A stretch of DNA of 64,000 bases from Kitasatospora phosalacinea (GTDB lineage: Bacteria > Actinomycetota > Actinomycetes > Streptomycetales > Streptomycetaceae). The notes under the pieces were generated by a model. The model searched no databases and had not been told where the DNA came from. It saw nothing but the letters and a program-made list of their open reading frames with translations. This document shows, one piece after another, positions 8,772 to 17,180 of the stretch. The stretch spans positions 1-64,000 of the forward strand of contig NZ_JNYE01000063.1 in NCBI RefSeq assembly GCF_000717185.1. The letters are read 5' to 3'. Every line of letters begins with the position of its first letter. The first letter of the stretch is position 1. Made by a program: the position numbers and the translations under genes.

Positions 8772-10082
8772 TCACGGCCGCTGGCTTTTCTTCCCTTTCG
8801 GGAGGGGAAGTTCGATGCCTCGCAAGGACGGCAGCAGCAGGGGCAGCAGCATGGCCAGCACCGTTACGGCACCGCCGGCAACGGCCACTGTTGCGGTGCC
8901 GAACACCCCGGCGAGGAGCGGAACGGAGATCTGGCCGGCGGGGATCGACGCGAAGGACCCGAACTCGTCGTAGGCACTGACCCGGGAGAGCAGCCGTTCG
9001 GGGACGTGGACGTGCCAGACCGTCGACCAGGCGACCGTGAAGAACTCGGCGGCCACCCCGGCGGCGAATGCCGCCGAAGCGAGCCAGGCGGTGCTCGCGT
9101 GAACGCCGAGGAGGACCATGGGCGCGCTGGCCAGGGTCATCAGGCACAGGGCCGGTGCCATCGGCCGCCGGACCAGCAGTTTCAGCGTTGCCACGGTGGC
9201 GAGCAGTGCTCCGGCGCCGCGGGCGCTGAGCACCAGGCCCCAGCCGTCGGCGCCGATTGTCTCGGAGGCGATGACCGGGCCCAGAATGTTCCAGACGCCC
9301 ATGTTGACGGCGTTGAAGACGGCGAAGGCCAGGGTCACCGACCAGATCCACGGCCTGGCGCTGAAGTAGCGCCAGCCCTGCCGCAGTTCGCCGGACATGG
9401 TGGGGGAGTCTTCGCCGCGGGGCGGCGGATCGGGCAGTGACATTCGGGAGAAGCAGCCAGCCGCCAGCAGGAAGGAGCAGGCGTCCGCGGCGATCGCCCA
9501 ACCGCCCCCGACGGAGACGGTCAGCAGCCCGGCCGCGCTCGGGCCGAGCAATCGGGTGGCGTTCCTGGCGGAAGCCAGCAGGGAGTTGGCCTGTTGGATG
9601 CCGCTCCCGCTGGTCAGTTGCGGGACGATGCCGCGCATCGTCGGGGTGGTCAGGGCTTGGAAGACGCCGTTGGAGGCAGACAGTGGGAGCAGCAGCGCGG
9701 GGTGCTGGTGGGTGAGGAGGACGAGTGCGACTCCGGCCTGGCTGGCGGCCGCGCCCAGACTGGTGAGGCACAGTACCGTGTCGCGGCGGTAGCGGTCGGC
9801 GATGCCGCCCGCGAGGATCATTGTTGCGATCATCGGGGCCATGGAGGCGATGAGGACCGCGGACAGCCAGGCGGTGCTGCCCGTGAGTTCCAGGACACCG
9901 AAGGCCAGTGCAAGGGGAGACATGGCGCTGCCCGCCACGGTGATCGACCAGCCGGCGAGGAACCACCGGAAGGTGGATGAACGGAGCGGTTGCTCTGATA
10001 CGAGAGAGCTGCAGGAGGTCAGTGTTGCAGCGGCTTCGGAGGGGTTGGGATTTTGGTGTCCAGGCGCGTCTGCTTCGGGCAC
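8772..10082 (-). CDS. MFS exporter (EntS/MFS_3-like, 12 TM)
   Basis: 436 aa. After a 35-residue polar N-terminus the protein shows regular hydrophobic helices from FRWFLAGWSITVAGSAMSPL onward. Motif A of the family is GGIADRYRRDTVL, between TM2 and TM3. The second half repeats the fold (SVTLAFAVFNAVNMGVW through AVAGGAVTVLAMLLPLLL). This group includes enterobactin exporter EntS and macrolide-efflux-like proteins; export of a small molecule is likely but the substrate is unknown. The 3' end faces the truncated transposase about 35 nt away, so the gene is part of the accessory segment. Codon use is slightly less GC-biased than the core genes. Confidence 0.87.
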   Translation of the reverse strand: MPEADAPGHQNPNPSEAAATLTSCSSLVSEQPLRSSTFRWFLAGWSITVAGSAMSPLALAFGVLELTGSTAWLSAVLIASMAPMIATMILAGGIADRYRRDTVLCLTSLGAAASQAGVALVLLTHQHPALLLPLSASNGVFQALTTPTMRGIVPQLTSGSGIQQANSLLASARNATRLLGPSAAGLLTVSVGGGWAIAADACSFLLAAGCFSRMSLPDPPPRGEDSPTMSGELRQGWRYFSARPWIWSVTLAFAVFNAVNMGVWNILGPVIASETIGADGWGLVLSARGAGALLATVATLKLLVRRPMAPALCLMTLASAPMVLLGVHASTAWLASAAFAAGVAAEFFTVAWSTVWHVHVPERLLSRVSAYDEFGSFASIPAGQISVPLLAGVFGTATVAVAGGAVTVLAMLLPLLLPSLRGIELPLPKGKKSQRP

Positions 10083-10176
10083 AAGAGGCGATGGTTCCAG
10101 TACCCGCGAAGTTCATCAAGCGGTTTCAGCGAGGACCAACCCCTCAACCTGACGGGCAGTTACACCTCGTGCGGAC

Positions 10177-10359
10177 ATGCTTCACAGCCGGAGCAAGCCC
10201 ACGGGGACGATCGTGCGCAAGTCAGCGCCCGACCTTATTCTGAAACGATCAGTTACTCGCCCGAACCAGGACCAACGGTTCATCGACCTGGCCGAGAACC
10301 ACATCCAGAAGCTCCGGGAAGCGAATCCGGGAGTCACCATCGTGACGAGGTGGGCGTAG
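10177..10359 (+). CDS. Small protein of 60 aa, translationally coupled to the next gene
   Basis: 60 aa, with a basic N-terminus (LHSRSKPTGTIVRKSAP) and a predicted helix (QDQRFIDLAENHIQKLREA). Its TAG overlaps the GTG of the following gene by one base (TAGTG), a coupling arrangement. I do not recognise the family. The pairing with a DUF6086-like gene suggests they work together; a toxin-immunity or chaperone-like role would be speculation. Confidence 0.5.
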   Translation: MLHSRSKPTGTIVRKSAPDLILKRSVTRPNQDQRFIDLAENHIQKLREANPGVTIVTRWA

Positions 10360-10721
10360 TGGGACACCCTTTCCAGACCGCTGACGGATCGAAGATCCTG
10401 TGGTACCCGGCGTTGAGGGTCGGTCAGCTCTACGCGGCGTTCGCCGCCGAAGCCGGCACCCTGATGGGCGTGCCCACAGGGCTGACGGACAACGAGAGAC
10501 TCGGTGGCACGGACGTGGACGTGGCCGTCTTCCAGCAGTTCACCCAGGCCCTCTACGACCGGCACCGCCGCAGTAACCACTTCGTCCTGCACGGGCTCCT
10601 GCGTGGAGTGCTCCTCCCGTCGATCGTGATGCTCGAGAACGGCGGAGGCTCGATCACCCGGACATTGCAGGGCGAAGCCGGTCTCTTCGATGACCACGAC
10701 ACCTACAAGCGGGGGATGTAA
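10359..10721 (+). CDS. DUF6086-like small protein
   Basis: 120 aa from the GTG at 10359. The sequence (ILWYPALRVGQLYAAFAAE, GVPTGLTDNE, DVAVFQQFTQALYDRHRRSN, HGLLRGVLLPSIVMLE) resembles actinobacterial DUF6086 proteins as I remember them: short, mostly helical, with an LW.P..RV start and a PTG turn. No catalytic residues stand out. It overlaps the 60-aa gene by one base and is followed by a 700-nt stretch without genes. The function is unknown. Confidence 0.55.
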   Translation: MGHPFQTADGSKILWYPALRVGQLYAAFAAEAGTLMGVPTGLTDNERLGGTDVDVAVFQQFTQALYDRHRRSNHFVLHGLLRGVLLPSIVMLENGGGSITRTLQGEAGLFDDHDTYKRGM

Positions 10722-11435
10722 CCAAGAACACCAGGTCGGGGGTCCGGCGGGCACCGAACCCACCAGGCCCCCGACCAGGGTGCGGTAGGTCAGCGCCCCC
10801 TCGCTGTCCTTTGCCGTTCCGGACGAGCTCCCGGCATCGCGGTGCCGCAGGTCTCATCACCTGTGTGGTTCAGTGCGGGCAGCGGCCCTGCTGGTGCTGC
10901 TCCAAGGCGGCCACCAAGTCCAGTGCCGCTTGTGCATGGCCGGACCATTGCCGACGCTCGGCAGCGGGTCCGGCCCGATCCCGCGGGTGCTGCTGCGGTG
11001 CTGTGCCCTCACGGAAGGAGGTTCTCGGGCCCGGCCCGTCACAGGGCGCAGGCCGGGCCCGGTGCTGCTTCACCGGCCGCTTCGCCTCGGTGCATGCGGG
11101 ATGCCTCGAGCGGGGTGAGGGGCGGTCAGTTCCAGCCGGTGTCGGCAACAGGGCTGAACCCGCCCCCGTGGGCGTCAGCCTGTGCGATCCCGACCCAGGG
11201 GCTACCAGCCGGGACCGCGGGCCTCCGGAGACATCCCCGCCCGGGGCGATCCCGACCCAGGTGCTGTCGGCCGGCGCCCGGTTGTCCTCCGGGCGGTGAG
11301 TCGCGGCGCTCTTCCTGGTGGTGCGGTGGATCGTGGGCAGGCGACCGTAGATCTGTCCTGCCCGTTTGTCACCCCTGCTGCCCGCAGCTCAGCTGCTTAG
11401 GCGGCTGTCTTATTCGGGGTTGCTGTTTCGGACGG
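10722..11435. other. Gene-poor stretch with a hairpin and decayed-looking frames
   Basis: No frame here has convincing protein character on either strand. A minus-strand frame ending at 10870 (AERRQWSGHAQAALDLVAAL) looks vaguely protein-like and may be a relic. A perfect 11-bp stem pairs 11026-11036 with 11051-11061 over a 14-nt loop. The string gatcccgacccagg occurs twice, around 11187 and 11250. I read the stretch as degraded accessory DNA. Confidence 0.5.
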
Positions 11436-11819
11436 CTACGGGGTGAGGTCGAGGACGCGTACCGGCTGGCCCTTCCAGCGCTGCGGGTCGACGGTGGCGA
11501 CGACCGCGCCCGCCGGGCGTTCGGGGGTCGGGGCGGCGGCGTAGCGGGTGTGGGCCTGGGCCCAGGTGGTGTCGGCGGCGAGGGCGAGGGCGAGGGCGGT
11601 GGGCAGGTCGAGGTCGAGGACGGTCAGGGCGGGCAGGGCGGCGAGGTGTTCGGCGGTGCCGGGGCGTTCGCGGTCGGCTTCGACGAGGGCGCAGGCGGGG
11701 GCGTAGAGGTGCCAGCCCGCTTCGGCGTGGGCGCGGTGGATGAGGCGGGAGGCCAGGAGGTTGCCGCGGCCGGCGGCGACCATGGCGGTGTCGTCGAGGA
11801 CGACGTGCGTGTCGGTCAC
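11436..11819 (-). CDS. PIN-domain-like protein (VapC-type toxin candidate)
   Basis: 127 aa, GTG start. The N-terminus VVLDDTAMVAAGRGNLLASR places acidic residues at the first position typical of PIN nucleases, and YAPACALVEADRER supplies the second acidic site. Later acidic positions are in VLDLDLPTALALALAADTTWAQAH. PIN enzymes are Mg2+-dependent RNases and most small ones are VapC toxins. The start overlaps by 4 nt (GTGA, 11816-11819) the stop of an upstream frame ending in LLLRHRTGGRRGQASDL, probably the tail of the cognate antitoxin. That frame runs directly into a zeta-toxin-like fragment on the other strand, so the antitoxin looks truncated. Confidence 0.6.
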   Translation of the reverse strand: MTDTHVVLDDTAMVAAGRGNLLASRLIHRAHAEAGWHLYAPACALVEADRERPGTAEHLAALPALTVLDLDLPTALALALAADTTWAQAHTRYAAAPTPERPAGAVVATVDPQRWKGQPVRVLDLTP

Positions 11820-11854
11820 AGGTCGGAGGCCTGCCCGCGGCGGCCGCCGGTGCG

Positions 11855-12250
11855 GTGCCGCAGGAGCAGCCGGTCGCCCTCCTGGCTGCCGGGCCGCCCG
11901 GCAGCGGCAGGACCAGCGTCGCCGACCTGCTGCACGCGGTGTTGAACCGGCGCGGCGGTGCGGTGAGGACCGGCAGCGACCTCTACGAGGACGTGCCCCC
12001 GGCCTACCGGGCGCTGCGCGGGCGGGACGTCCGGGCGGCCGGGGCGGGGGTGCGGGCGGACGTGCGCTGGTGGCGGGCCGGGGTCGAGGAGTACGTCCGC
12101 GCCCACCACTCGGACGTGCTGATGGAGACCCGCGCTCGCCGATCCGGACACGGCCGCTCGCCGACCCGCAACGCGGCAGTGGTGTCTCTGCTCCCCTGCC
12201 CGCATCCGAAGCGTTCCGTCGAGTTCCGTCGAGTTCAGCCGCGCAGGTAG
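11855..12250 (+). pseudogene. Truncated zeta-toxin-like / P-loop kinase fragment
   Basis: Starts in frame at a GTG and encodes PVALLAAGPPGSGRTSVADL, a Walker A P-loop, followed by GGAVRTGSDLYEDVPPAYRALR and WWRAGVEEYVRAHHSDVLMETR. This order (P-loop, then the helix region, then the L.ET turn) matches the N-terminal half of zeta-type toxins, which phosphorylate UDP-N-acetylglucosamine. After METR at about 12131 the sequence loses similarity and ends inside the AraC gene. It is about half the family length, with no epsilon-like antitoxin. It appears dead. Confidence 0.6.
12217..12236. repeat. 10-nt tandem duplication at the AraC stop codon
   Basis: The unit cgtcgagttc occurs at 12217-12226 and 12227-12236. 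The TGA of the minus-strand AraC gene (12235-12237) starts within the second copy. Confidence 0.85.
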
Positions 12251-13053
12251 CCGGGGGACGACCAGGCGACGCCGTCGACCGAGAGCCACGGTTCGCGGGC
12301 CACTGCGGAGGGTGTCAGGCGGGCGAAGTCGGCGACCTCCCGGTGCAGGTGGGACTGGTCCGCGTAGCCCGCTTCCGCTGCGACGGCTGCCGGGTGGCCG
12401 CCTGCGGCGAGGCGGTGGGCTGCGTGGTCGAAGCGGACCAGTCGGGCCGCCTGCTTCGGGGGCAGGCCCACCTGGGAGCGGAAGCGTGACCAGAGGCGTT
12501 TGCGGCTCCAGCCGACCTCTGCGGCCAGTGCGTCCACCCGGGCGGTGCCGTGCGAGCGTGCCAACTCGCTCCAGGCGTACGCCACTTCCTTGTCCACCGG
12601 ACGGCCCTCCGGGCGGCGGGCGGCCAGCGCCCCGGCCATCAGGGCGAAGCGCTCCTCCCAGGATGCGGAGGCCCGCAGCTGCTCCTCCAGCCGGGCGGCG
12701 TCCCGGCCCCACACCTCGTCCCACCCGGCGAGCGGGCTGCCTTCTGCGGCGAAGCCCTCCAGCACCGTGTGCGCCACCACCGGGGACAGGCGCACCTGGA
12801 GGCACTGCACCTCCCGTCCGCCGCCCCACAGGCCGCCCGGCGCCAGCCCGATCACCGCGCTGCCGCGCACCTGCCGCCCGCCGTCCGCGACCAGCAGCGG
12901 CTCCGGGCCCAGGTCGATGGCCAGCGTCACCGCCGGGAACGGCACCACCCCCAGGTCCGCCGTGCCCCGCGCCCGGAACCCGGCCATCGCGACCCCGGGC
13001 AGCCGCCAGGACGGCGACGGCGTCGCGATCTCCCACGGGGTCGGTGGCTGCAC
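12235..13053 (-). CDS. AraC-family transcriptional regulator
   Basis: 272 aa, ATG start. Residues 1-150 are a cupin-like sensor domain without a recognisable ligand signature (WEIATPSPSWRLPGVAMAGF, PAVTLAIDLG). Residues 165-265 are the two-HTH AraC domain: RVDALAAEVGWSRKRLWSRF (first HTH), then VRFDHAAHRLAAG and AVAAEAGYADQSHLHREVADF, the second HTH with the family signature. It ends in TPSAVAREPWLSV. The target is not known. The upstream side is a foldback element and the stop lies in a 10-nt duplication. Confidence 0.9.
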   Translation of the reverse strand: MQPPTPWEIATPSPSWRLPGVAMAGFRARGTADLGVVPFPAVTLAIDLGPEPLLVADGGRQVRGSAVIGLAPGGLWGGGREVQCLQVRLSPVVAHTVLEGFAAEGSPLAGWDEVWGRDAARLEEQLRASASWEERFALMAGALAARRPEGRPVDKEVAYAWSELARSHGTARVDALAAEVGWSRKRLWSRFRSQVGLPPKQAARLVRFDHAAHRLAAGGHPAAVAAEAGYADQSHLHREVADFARLTPSAVAREPWLSVDGVAWSSPGYLRG

Positions 13054-13086
13054 CCCTCCAGCCTAGGCAGGCGCAGCGGGAACGAA

Positions 13087-13204
13087 CAGGGCCCGGGGAA
13101 CGGCGCGGGCGTCCTGCTGCCTGTATTTGACGGAACCCGAGGCCGGTGCGGGCCTCGGCAGTGCACCCTCAGCAGTCCCGAACCCGCCGCTCCCCGGGCT
13201 CCTG
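13087..13204. repeat. Foldback element, copy 1
   Basis: The left arm begins cagggcccggggaacggcg at 13087 and the right arm ends cgctccccgggctcctg at 13204; the arms are imperfectly complementary over about 28 nt. Inside are a ctgctg/cagcag pair and a perfect inner hairpin (ccgaggcc/ggcctcgg near 13139-13158). The right arm carries the last codons and the stop of the ROK kinase (13169). A second copy sits at 30526-30684 with the same organisation. It resembles the ggggcgcggggaact-type intergenic repeats that I recall from Streptomyces genomes. Confidence 0.8.
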
Positions 13205-14158
13205 ATTTCGCAGGGCGGCCGCCGCTGCGCCGATCAGGCCCGCGTCGGGGCCGAAGTGGGCGGGGTGGAGGTGGATGCCGCGAGTGAAGGGGAGGCCGGC
13301 GTAGTGGGTGAGGTGGCGGGCGAGGGGGTCGAAGAGGAGCGGGCCGGACTGGGCCACGCCGCCGCCGATCACGACGGCCTGGAGTTCGACCAGGGCGGCG
13401 GTGCCCGCGATCGCGGCGGCCAGGGCCCGGGCGGCGAGGTCGAAGGCGGTCAGGGCGGCGCCGTCGCCGGTGCGGGCGGAGTCGGCCACGGCGCGGGCGG
13501 TGAGCGGGCCGCCCTCGGTGGGGCGCCAGCCGGCCGCGCGGGCGTGGCGGACGATCGCGGGGCCGCTGGCCAGCCCCTCCAGGCAGCCGCGTCCGCCGCA
13601 GGGGCACGGGTCGCCGTCCCACTGGATGCTCAGGTGGCCGATGTGCCCGGCGTTGCCGCTCGGGCCCGGGTGCACCCGGCCGTCCAGGACCAGGCCGCCA
13701 CCGACGCCGGTGGAGACGACCATGCACAGCGCGTCCCGGTACCCGGCGGCGGCGCCCAGCCAGTGCTCGGCCTCGGCGAGCGCCACCCCGTCGCCGAGCA
13801 GGCGCACCGGCAGTGCGGTGCGCTCGGCGATCCGCCGGACCAGCGGGAAGCCGCGCCAGGACGGGATGTTGACCGGGGAGACCGTGCCCGCCACCGTGTC
13901 GACCGGCCCCGCGCTGCCCACGCCTACCGCCGCGATGCCGGGCCAGGCCGGGTGCCCGGCGAGCTCGTCCAGCACCCGGGCGACGCCCGCGAACACCGCC
14001 TCGGCGTCCCCGTCCGCGGCCGTCGGGCACTCGGCGCGGGCCAGCAGTTCGCCGGTGCCGGTGACGACCGCCCCGGCGGTCTTCGTCCCGCCCAGGTCGA
14101 CGGCGGCCACCAGCGGGGACGAGGACGAGGGCGGGGGCGGGGAGGGATCGGCGGCCAT
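13169..14158 (-). CDS. ROK-family sugar kinase (glucokinase-like)
   Basis: 329 aa. The ATP site is AAVDLGGTKTAGAVV near residue 18. The sugar-binding and catalytic part reads LLGDGVALAEAEHWLGAA, VVSTGVGGGLVLDGR and SGNAGHIGHLSI, the ExGH-type loop with His. The ROK zinc site is CPCGGRGCLEGLASGP. The C-terminal ADP loop is VVIGGGVAQSGPLL. It phosphorylates a hexose, glucose or a related sugar, using ATP. No HTH is present, so it is a kinase rather than a ROK repressor. The tail NQEPGERRVRDC and the stop codon come from the right arm of a foldback element. The PfkB kinase upstream suggests a sugar-use locus. Confidence 0.92.
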   Translation of the reverse strand: MAADPSPPPPSSSSPLVAAVDLGGTKTAGAVVTGTGELLARAECPTAADGDAEAVFAGVARVLDELAGHPAWPGIAAVGVGSAGPVDTVAGTVSPVNIPSWRGFPLVRRIAERTALPVRLLGDGVALAEAEHWLGAAAGYRDALCMVVSTGVGGGLVLDGRVHPGPSGNAGHIGHLSIQWDGDPCPCGGRGCLEGLASGPAIVRHARAAGWRPTEGGPLTARAVADSARTGDGAALTAFDLAARALAAAIAGTAALVELQAVVIGGGVAQSGPLLFDPLARHLTHYAGLPFTRGIHLHPAHFGPDAGLIGAAAAALRNQEPGERRVRDC

Positions 14159-14289
14159 GGTGCAGCGCTCCTGACATGTCCGACTCGGGGTGACTTGTCG
14201 GCCTGGCCAGGCTACCGGAAACCGCAGGTCGGCGGCCGGTTACGGGCCGGGACGGGCGCCTCGGCGGGCGGGCGGGCGGGCGCGGCCAG

Positions 14290-14635
14290 GGGCGAGGGGC
14301 GGCGGTGCCGTGCAGCAGGTGGACGGGGACGTCGCGGGTGGCGGTGCGCAGGTCGTCGAGCGGGACGGTGCGGGTGCTTGCCGCGGGGGTGTCGTACGAG
14401 CCGGTGAGGGCCGCCACCGCGTGCGGGCGCACCCCGTCGAACGCGGCCGGGTTGAGCGCGGCGGCGGCCCGGGTCGGCGGGGCCAGCACCTCGCGCTCGT
14501 CGGGGCCGCGGCCGGGCCGGAGCAGGACGGCGGGCAGCGGGCCGGGCGGGGTGTCCGGGGGTGCGGGCGGTGGACGTCGACGGCGTTGCGTTCGGGGCCG
14601 TAGGCGGGGGGGGTCGTGGTGGGGGCGGTGGGGGC
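14290..14635 (-). pseudogene. Relic of an alpha/beta-hydrolase-like gene
   Basis: Two minus-strand frames carry protein-like pieces in a sensible order: AYGPERNAVDVHRP in one, then after a frameshift near 14570 PAVLLRPGRGPDEREVLAP, FDGVRPHAVAALTGSYDTPA and RDVPVHLLHGTA. The last motif resembles the late beta-strand before the Asp/His of alpha/beta hydrolases. There is no start codon and no stop at the right place. It follows the PfkB gene directly. The family assignment is tentative. Confidence 0.4.
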
Positions 14636-14638
14636 GGT
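14621..14638. repeat. 9-nt tandem duplication at the PfkB stop codon
   Basis: The unit gggggcggt occurs at 14621-14629 and 14630-14638; its last base is part of the TAA of the PfkB gene (14638-14640, minus strand). Confidence 0.8.
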
Positions 14639-15570
14639 TACGGGGCGAAGGATGCCAGGTTGCCGATCCGGACGGCGGTCAGGGTGGCGCGCAGGCGGCG
14701 GTAGGCGGGGGCGTCGAAGTGGCCGGCCCTGGGGTGGAGGACGGTGGCGGCGGAGAGGGCGACCGCGTCGGGCAGGACGGCGGGCCAGCCCGCGTTGCCG
14801 GAGAGCCCCGCGGCGAGGGCGGCGACCACGGAGTCGCCCGCGCCGGTGGGGTTGCCGGTGACGGCGGCGGGCGGGGCGCAGCGCCAGGCGCCCTGGCGGT
14901 CGACGGCGAGCAGCCCGTCGGGGCCGAGCGAGGCGAGCACCGACTCGGCACCGCGGCGGATCAGCACCCGGGCGGCGTCCCGGGGGTCGGGCAGGCCGGT
15001 GGCGGCGGTGAGTTCGGCGGCGTTCGGCTTGATCACGGTGGGCCGGGCGGGGAGTGCGGCGAGCAGCGCCGGACCGTCCGCGTCGAGCACCACTGGCAGG
15101 TGGAACTGCCGTCCGAGGGCGACGAGTTGGCCGTAGCCGTCGGCGGGCGCTCCGGGCGGCAGGCTGCCGGCCAGGACCAGGACGGCGGCCTGCGGCAGCT
15201 GCCGGGCGGTCTCGCCGAGCAGGGCGTCCCACTCGGCGGCGGTCAGCACCGGGCCGGGTTCGTTGAGCACGGTGGCGTCGGCGCCGTCCGCGACGGTGAC
15301 GGTGCGCCGGGTGTCGCCGCCGACCGGCACGTCGACGTGGTCGAGCCCGGCGGCGGCCAGATCGGCGCGCACCGTCTCCCCGGTGGGGCCGCCGAGCGGC
15401 AGGACGCAGCGCACCGGCCGTCCCAGCGCGGCGAGCACCCGGGCCGCGTTGACGCCCTTGCCGCCCGCCTGGGCGGCCACGTCGGCGACCCGGTGGCTGG
15501 TGTGCGGGCGGAAGCCGGGGACGGTGTAGGTGACGTCCAGTGCCGGATTCGGTGTGACGGTGAGGATCAC
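14638..15570 (-). CDS. 1-phosphofructokinase / hexose-phosphate kinase, PfkB family
   Basis: 310 aa, the family length. N-terminal signature: LTVTPNPALDVTYTVPGF and the sugar-binding loop AAQAGGKGVNAARVLAALG. C-terminal catalytic motif: GNPTGAGDSVVAALAAGL, where Asp is the base. Members phosphorylate fructose-1-phosphate or tagatose-6-phosphate to the bisphosphate with ATP. No PTS gene is nearby, so tagatose-6-phosphate kinase (LacC-like) is as possible as FruK. The gene lies upstream of the ROK kinase on the same strand, separated by a hydrolase relic. A short repeat, aatggccgtcgg twice at about 15609-15633, lies just upstream of the start. Confidence 0.9.
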   Translation of the reverse strand: MILTVTPNPALDVTYTVPGFRPHTSHRVADVAAQAGGKGVNAARVLAALGRPVRCVLPLGGPTGETVRADLAAAGLDHVDVPVGGDTRRTVTVADGADATVLNEPGPVLTAAEWDALLGETARQLPQAAVLVLAGSLPPGAPADGYGQLVALGRQFHLPVVLDADGPALLAALPARPTVIKPNAAELTAATGLPDPRDAARVLIRRGAESVLASLGPDGLLAVDRQGAWRCAPPAAVTGNPTGAGDSVVAALAAGLSGNAGWPAVLPDAVALSAATVLHPRAGHFDAPAYRRLRATLTAVRIGNLASFAP

Positions 15571-15733
15571 GGCGGACGCCCCCCAGGATGTGCGTCGGAA
15601 CGGTCATCGGAATGGCCGTCGGAATGGCCGTCCGATGGGATGAGTGAGTGAAGCTGCGTGATCATATCGGGTTTCGCGCAGCTTCGAGCACTAATGGGGG
15701 ATTTGTGGAGATCGGGGAGGAGGGTGGTGGGGC

Positions 15734-17149
15734 TCAGGCGAGGGAGTCCAGGGCGGCGCCCAAGTGGCGTGCTGCGGTGGTGAGTTGGGCGTGGGTCTCG
15801 GCGGCGGCGAAGCCGGCCCGGATGCGGGGGGCGGGTTCGGCGGTGAAGTAGTTCGGGCCGGGGGAGAGGACGACGCCGTGGCGCAGGGCGGCGGTGGCGA
15901 GGGCGGCCGGGTCGAGGTGGGCGGGCAGCGGTAGCCACAGGTGGAAGCCGCCGCGGGGCAGGCGGGGCGGCAGCAGGGCGGGGGCGTGCCGGGTCAGGGC
16001 GGTGGCGAAGAGCTGGCGGCGGTCGGTCAACTCCCTTGCCAGGGTGCGCAGGTGGCGCGGCCAGTCGGGGGAGGTGACCAGTTCGAGGGCGGCCTCCTGG
16101 AGCGGGCGGGGGACGAAGAAGGAGTCCACCGCCTGGACGGAGCGCAGCCGGGCCAGCGCCGGGCCGCGGGCCACCAGTGCGCCCACCCGCAGGCTCGGCG
16201 AGGCCGCCTTGGTCAGCGAGCGGACGTGCACCACCGTGCCGTCCGGGTCGTCCGCGGCCAGTGGCGGCGGCAGTTCGCCCGCGTCGGCGTGGGCGAGCAG
16301 CCGGGCGAAGTCGTCCTCCACCACGAACGCCCCGGCCCGCTTCGCCGCCGCCAGCACGGCCCGCCGCCGCTCGGCGGGCAGAACGGCGCCGGTCGGGTTC
16401 TGGAACAGCGGCTGGCAGACGAACAGCCGCGCCCCCGACACCGCGAACGCCTCCGCCAGCCGCTCCGGGATCACCCCGTCCGCGTCCACCGGTACCGGCA
16501 CCGGCCGCAGCCCCGCCGCCCGGGCGATCGCCAACAGGCCCGGGTAGGTGGGGGATTCGACCAGGACGGGCGCGCCGGGCGGCGCCAGCGAACGCAGCGC
16601 GCAGGTCAGCGCGCTCTGCCCGCCCGCGGTCACCAGCACCTCCGCCGCCGTCACCCCGCCGCCCAGCTCGCGGGCGAACCAGCCGCGCAGCTCCGGCAGC
16701 CCCTCCAGCGGCGGCCGCCCCCACGCGCCCGGGCGGCGGCCCGCCCGGGCCAGCGCGCCCGCCAGCGCCCGCTCCGGCAGCAGCGAGGCGTGCGGGTAGC
16801 CGCTGTTCAGGTCGACCACCTCCGGCGGGGCCATCGCCAGCGCCGCCAGCACCCCCGAGGCGTCCACCACCCGGGCGGGCGGCGCGCCCGCCTCCGCGCT
16901 GAGTGCCACCTCCTGCCAGGAGAAGTCGCCCTGCGCGGCGGGCGCGGGCCGGGGCTCGGCCCGGAACACCCCCGCGCCCGGCCGGGACACCACCACGCCC
17001 TCCGCGACCAGCTCCCGGATCGCCCGCGACACCGAGACCGGGCTGACCCGGTAGCGCTCCACCAGCTCCCTGCTACTGGGGATCCGCTCCCCCGATGAGT
17101 AGCGCATCACGGTGGCGCGCAGCGCGTCCGTCAGCTCCTGCACGCTCAT
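15734..17149 (-). CDS. MocR-type regulator: GntR HTH fused to PLP aminotransferase fold
   Basis: 471 aa from the ATG at 17149. Residues 1-75 are a GntR winged helix (RIPSSRELVERYRVSPVSVSRAI, then AEGVVVSRPGAGVF). Residues 95-470 are a type I aminotransferase fold: LNSGYPHASLLPE, VTAGGQSALTCALRSL, CQPLFQNPTGAVL (substrate Asn region), VVEDDFARLL and the PLP-lysine region VHVRSLTKAASPSLRVGAL. MocR proteins use the fold as a sensor rather than an enzyme and commonly regulate a divergent gene. Here the divergent gene is an EamA transporter with only 44 nt between starts. Confidence 0.93.
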   Translation of the reverse strand: MSVQELTDALRATVMRYSSGERIPSSRELVERYRVSPVSVSRAIRELVAEGVVVSRPGAGVFRAEPRPAPAAQGDFSWQEVALSAEAGAPPARVVDASGVLAALAMAPPEVVDLNSGYPHASLLPERALAGALARAGRRPGAWGRPPLEGLPELRGWFARELGGGVTAAEVLVTAGGQSALTCALRSLAPPGAPVLVESPTYPGLLAIARAAGLRPVPVPVDADGVIPERLAEAFAVSGARLFVCQPLFQNPTGAVLPAERRRAVLAAAKRAGAFVVEDDFARLLAHADAGELPPPLAADDPDGTVVHVRSLTKAASPSLRVGALVARGPALARLRSVQAVDSFFVPRPLQEAALELVTSPDWPRHLRTLARELTDRRQLFATALTRHAPALLPPRLPRGGFHLWLPLPAHLDPAALATAALRHGVVLSPGPNYFTAEPAPRIRAGFAAAETHAQLTTAARHLGAALDSLA

Positions 17150-17180
17150 TGACGACCCTTCCGGCGCGCGGGCGGCAACT

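Noticed and set aside
8760..8790. Right inverted repeat of the IS (cggctc string resembling the left gagccg)
   Set aside because: Only six bases match; this is too weak to be called a terminal repeat.
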